NCBI GenBank assembly: GCA_934047225.1
Contig: OW203985.1
Span: 8,945,501-9,009,500, forward strand
DNA length: 64,000 nt
Reading direction: 5' to 3'
DNA from: Ypsolopha sequella
Taxonomy: Eukaryota; Arthropoda; Insecta; Lepidoptera; Ypsolophidae
The translations under genes and the position numbers were made by a program. Below the pieces are notes generated by a model. That model was not told the origin of the DNA, did not search any database, and was given only the letters and a program-made list of their open reading frames with translations. This document shows positions 63,921-64,000 of this stretch, piece after piece. Within the stretch, counting starts at the first letter, position 1. The number at the start of each line of letters is the position of its first letter.

Positions 63921-64000
63921 AGAAACTATAAATGAAATAAAATAAACGTTTTTAAATAAATCAGTATGTATTTATGAAAATGTACACAATGTACCATGTT

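Overview
The window looks like transposon-rich intergenic or intronic DNA from a moth or butterfly (Lepidoptera). It is strongly AT-rich and has no complete host gene. The evidence is the repeat content: repeats starting AACCGGCCAAGTG..., repeats starting CTAGCTTTTGCCCGCGG..., several tRNA-derived SINEs, RTE-, Jockey- and CR1-like 3' ends with short tandem tails, and a mariner relic. All of these are typical of lepidopteran genomes, from general knowledge and not from a search. No rRNA, functional tRNA, CRISPR array or prokaryotic operon was seen. Nearly every open frame over 60 codons lies inside a repeat or low-complexity DNA and was not annotated as a gene.

Layout. 0-8 kb: non-LTR fragments, foldback DNA and a repeat (here R2) split by a Crypton-like recombinase relic and a 621-bp TA-flanked MITE. 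8-9 kb: a GC-richer segment with a possible terminal exon. 9-13 kb: three copies of repeat R5, SINE pieces and a GC island. 13-16 kb: a long inverted-repeat element, a MITE nested in a retroelement fragment, and a 1316-bp element with exact 15-bp terminal inverted repeats and six internal copies of a CTCGAG motif. 17-25 kb: foldback elements and a 54-bp minisatellite of about 17 copies. 25-36 kb: MITEs, a SINE insertion with an 11-bp target duplication and a matching unoccupied repeat copy, and more R-family repeats. 36-43 kb: a repeat carrying a hAT-type MITE (8-bp duplication) and a non-LTR insertion, a TTAA-flanked MITE, a candidate promoter, and a decayed mariner transposase. 43-51 kb: further MITEs, RTE and Jockey-like relics, and a short Crypton-like open segment ending at a consensus splice donor. 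51.7-59.4 kb: an LTR retrotransposon of 7746 bp on the minus strand, with 2.13-kb LTRs, a TTGT duplication, a frameshifted Gag and no recognisable pol. 59-64 kb: a palindromic element, two SINEs, a candidate exon, a MITE nested in a MITE, and a 77-bp minisatellite of five copies.

The elements do not form a pathway. The main content is the order of insertions, readable from nesting and target duplications, and several non-autonomous families with unusual architecture. The best candidates for undescribed elements are the 1316-bp element at 14655-15970 and the long-LTR, gag-only retrotransposon at 51691-59436. All comparisons were by eye, so family names are provisional and repeat edges are accurate to about 10-20 bp unless target duplications are given.
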